This document shows positions 62,742 to 64,000 of a stretch of 64,000 nucleotides of DNA, in pieces. A model generated the notes under the pieces. It was not told where the DNA came from. It was given only the letters and a program-made list of their open reading frames with translations, and did no database searches. Numbering within the stretch: the first letter of the stretch is position 1; each line of letters begins with the position of its first letter. The translations under genes were made by a program, and so were the position numbers. The stretch spans positions 3,472,001 to 3,536,000 of the forward strand of contig NC_008709.1 of assembly GCF_000015285.1 (NCBI RefSeq), in the 5' to 3' direction. This stretch comes from Psychromonas ingrahamii 37. GTDB lineage: Bacteria > Pseudomonadota > Gammaproteobacteria > Enterobacterales > Psychromonadaceae.

Positions 62742-64000
62742 ATGAACAGCAAAAAGAATCAGCATTCCCAGAATGCAAAAGTGTATTTAATTGGCAGTGG
62801 AATGTCTGCTCTTGCGAGTGCGATTTATTTAGAAAAAGATGCAGGAGTCCCCGGAAAGAACATCCATATCTTTGAAAAAGACAACATCCCCGGGGGGGCC
62901 TGTGATGGAGCAGGTAATAAATATGACGGTTTTATTATTCGAGGAGGAAGAATGCATGAAATGCATTATGAATGTTATTGGGAGCTGCTTTCGCTGATCC
63001 CTTCATTAGAAAACCCAAACATTTCCGTGCGCGATGAATCCTATGCGTTTAATGAACGATTTGTTTCAAATGCACAGGCAAGGCTTCTGAAGGAGGGGAA
63101 AAAATTAGATGTCTCATCCTATGGTTTATCACTCAGTCAGCAGGCAGATTTTTTAAAACTCACCTTCATGTCAGAAAGATCCTTGAAAAATAAACAAATC
63201 CAAGATTGGTTTGAGCCAAGTTTCTTTGAGACTAAGTTATGGCTGATATGGACATCCATGTTTGCCTTCCAAAAGTGGAGCAGCCTTGCCGAAATGCGCC
63301 GCTATATGAAACGTTTTATTCATCTTGTTGACGGTCTTCACCGCTTAGGCGGAATAATGCGCACCAAGTACAATCAATATGATTCCGTTATTAGACCAAT
63401 GAAAAAATATCTCGAAGAAAAAGGGATCAATTTCAATATGGGTAAAGAAGTAATCGATATTGATTTTGACTTTTCACAGGGAAAGAAAACAGCCACCGCA
63501 CTGCACTTTAAAGATAACAGTCAAATACAACTGGAAAAACATGATGTAGTGTTTTTTACCAATGGCTCAATTACTGATAGCACAGACAGTGGCACTTGGG
63601 ATACCCCGGCTCAACTGAAAGGACTTGCAGAATCAAGTTCCTGGCAGCTTTGGAAAAAGATTGCAGCCAAAGATGCGGCTTTTGGAAACCCGTCTACCTT
63701 TTGTGACAATATAGATTTACAAAAATGGTATTCATTTACCGCTACCCTCAAAGACCCCACCTTTCACGATTATATGGAAAACTTTTCCGGTAATGTTGAC
63801 GGGACCGGCGGTTTAGTCACGCTAACCGATTCAAATTGGCTGATGTCTTTTGTGATTGCGCGTCAACCTCACTTTCCCAATCAACCCGATGATGTCAAAG
63901 TTTTCTGGGGTTATGGTTTGTATGCTGATAAAAAAGGAAATTATATTGATAAAACAATGGCGCAATGCAGCGGTGCTGAAATACTGCAGGAACTGTATTA
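62742..64000 (+). CDS. ohyA: Oleate hydratase (MCRA family), 3' end outside the window
   Basis: FAD enzyme that adds water to the cis-9 double bond of unsaturated fatty acids, giving 10-hydroxy acids; membrane-peripheral, linked to fatty-acid detoxification. The frame is open from ATG 62742 (ribosome site CGGAG) to the window end, 419 codons of the usual 550-650. The FAD-binding motif VYLIGSGMSALASAIYLEKD stands at residue 14, then GGACDGAGNKYDGFIIRGGR with the catalytic-region glutamate block MHYECYWELLSLIPSLE. Further family blocks are FEPSFFETKLWLIWTSMFAF, FIHLVDGLHRLGGIMRTKYN and VFFTNGSITDSTDSGTWD. The symbol follows common use for the family. Confidence 0.93.
   Translation, partial: MNSKKNQHSQNAKVYLIGSGMSALASAIYLEKDAGVPGKNIHIFEKDNIPGGACDGAGNKYDGFIIRGGRMHEMHYECYWELLSLIPSLENPNISVRDESYAFNERFVSNAQARLLKEGKKLDVSSYGLSLSQQADFLKLTFMSERSLKNKQIQDWFEPSFFETKLWLIWTSMFAFQKWSSLAEMRRYMKRFIHLVDGLHRLGGIMRTKYNQYDSVIRPMKKYLEEKGINFNMGKEVIDIDFDFSQGKKTATALHFKDNSQIQLEKHDVVFFTNGSITDSTDSGTWDTPAQLKGLAESSSWQLWKKIAAKDAAFGNPSTFCDNIDLQKWYSFTATLKDPTFHDYMENFSGNVDGTGGLVTLTDSNWLMSFVIARQPHFPNQPDDVKVFWGYGLYADKKGNYIDKTMAQCSGAEILQELY

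Overview
The window reads as chromosome of a cold-adapted marine gammaproteobacterium, most likely a Psychromonas-type organism. This is inferred from gene content: RimK, RsmJ, SatP and ZntB are close to enterobacterial/Vibrio-type proteins, there is an ice-binding protein of the DUF3494 family, a cold-shock-domain membrane protein, AT-rich intergenic DNA and no plasmid or phage genes. I recognised no tRNA, rRNA, CRISPR array or intact insertion sequence.

Layout. 1-2670: 3' part of a polar amino-acid ABC transporter operon (AapQ-, AapM- and AapP-like) with a strong terminator. 2710-5216: a minus-strand RimK operon (rimK, an M14/AstE-like deacylase, a retropepsin-like RimB-type protease). 5578-7458: MscS-type channel and ZntB-type cation transporter. 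7708-10859: a second amino-acid ABC transporter (basic amino acid type) with an internal terminator hairpin between the binding protein and the permeases. 10917-11021: five 21-bp helically phased repeats between this operon and satP. 11862-17337: rsmJ and a 1520-residue single-chain biotin carboxylase. 17707-21524: a secreted nuclease, a YbaK-type gene apparently broken by two homopolymer indels, a LysR stump, a GH1 6-phospho-beta-glucosidase and an unknown protein.

22224-54475 is the centre of interest, a 32-kb all-minus-strand surface-protein locus. It holds a complete type I secretion system (TolC-like, LapB-like ABC protein with a degenerate C39 domain, HlyD-like adaptor), a TPR-sulfotransferase protein upstream in the same apparent operon, and three giant Ig-repeat proteins of 1699, 4480 and 1092 residues. 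All three share a BapA/LapF-prefix-like N-terminus and a C-terminal beta-rich core. None shows RTX nonapeptides. The two larger-similarity paralogues (4480 and 1092 residues) also share a long C-terminal extension ending in the same LTSQGLAP octapeptide, plus related 5' and 3' non-coding flanks. The likely scheme is export by the neighbouring secretion system, retention at the cell surface, and possibly sulfation or assistance by the sulfotransferase protein. The intergenic regions around the adhesins carry 11-bp, 20-bp and tetranucleotide tandem repeats.

55673-64000: a DUF3494 ice-binding protein, a cold-shock-domain/DUF1294 membrane protein, a UbiB/AarF-type kinase with an unknown helical partner, a cupin, a Prx5-type peroxiredoxin, and the 5' two-thirds of an oleate hydratase gene that runs off the window.

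All identifications are from reading the sequence and from memory of the families; no search was run.
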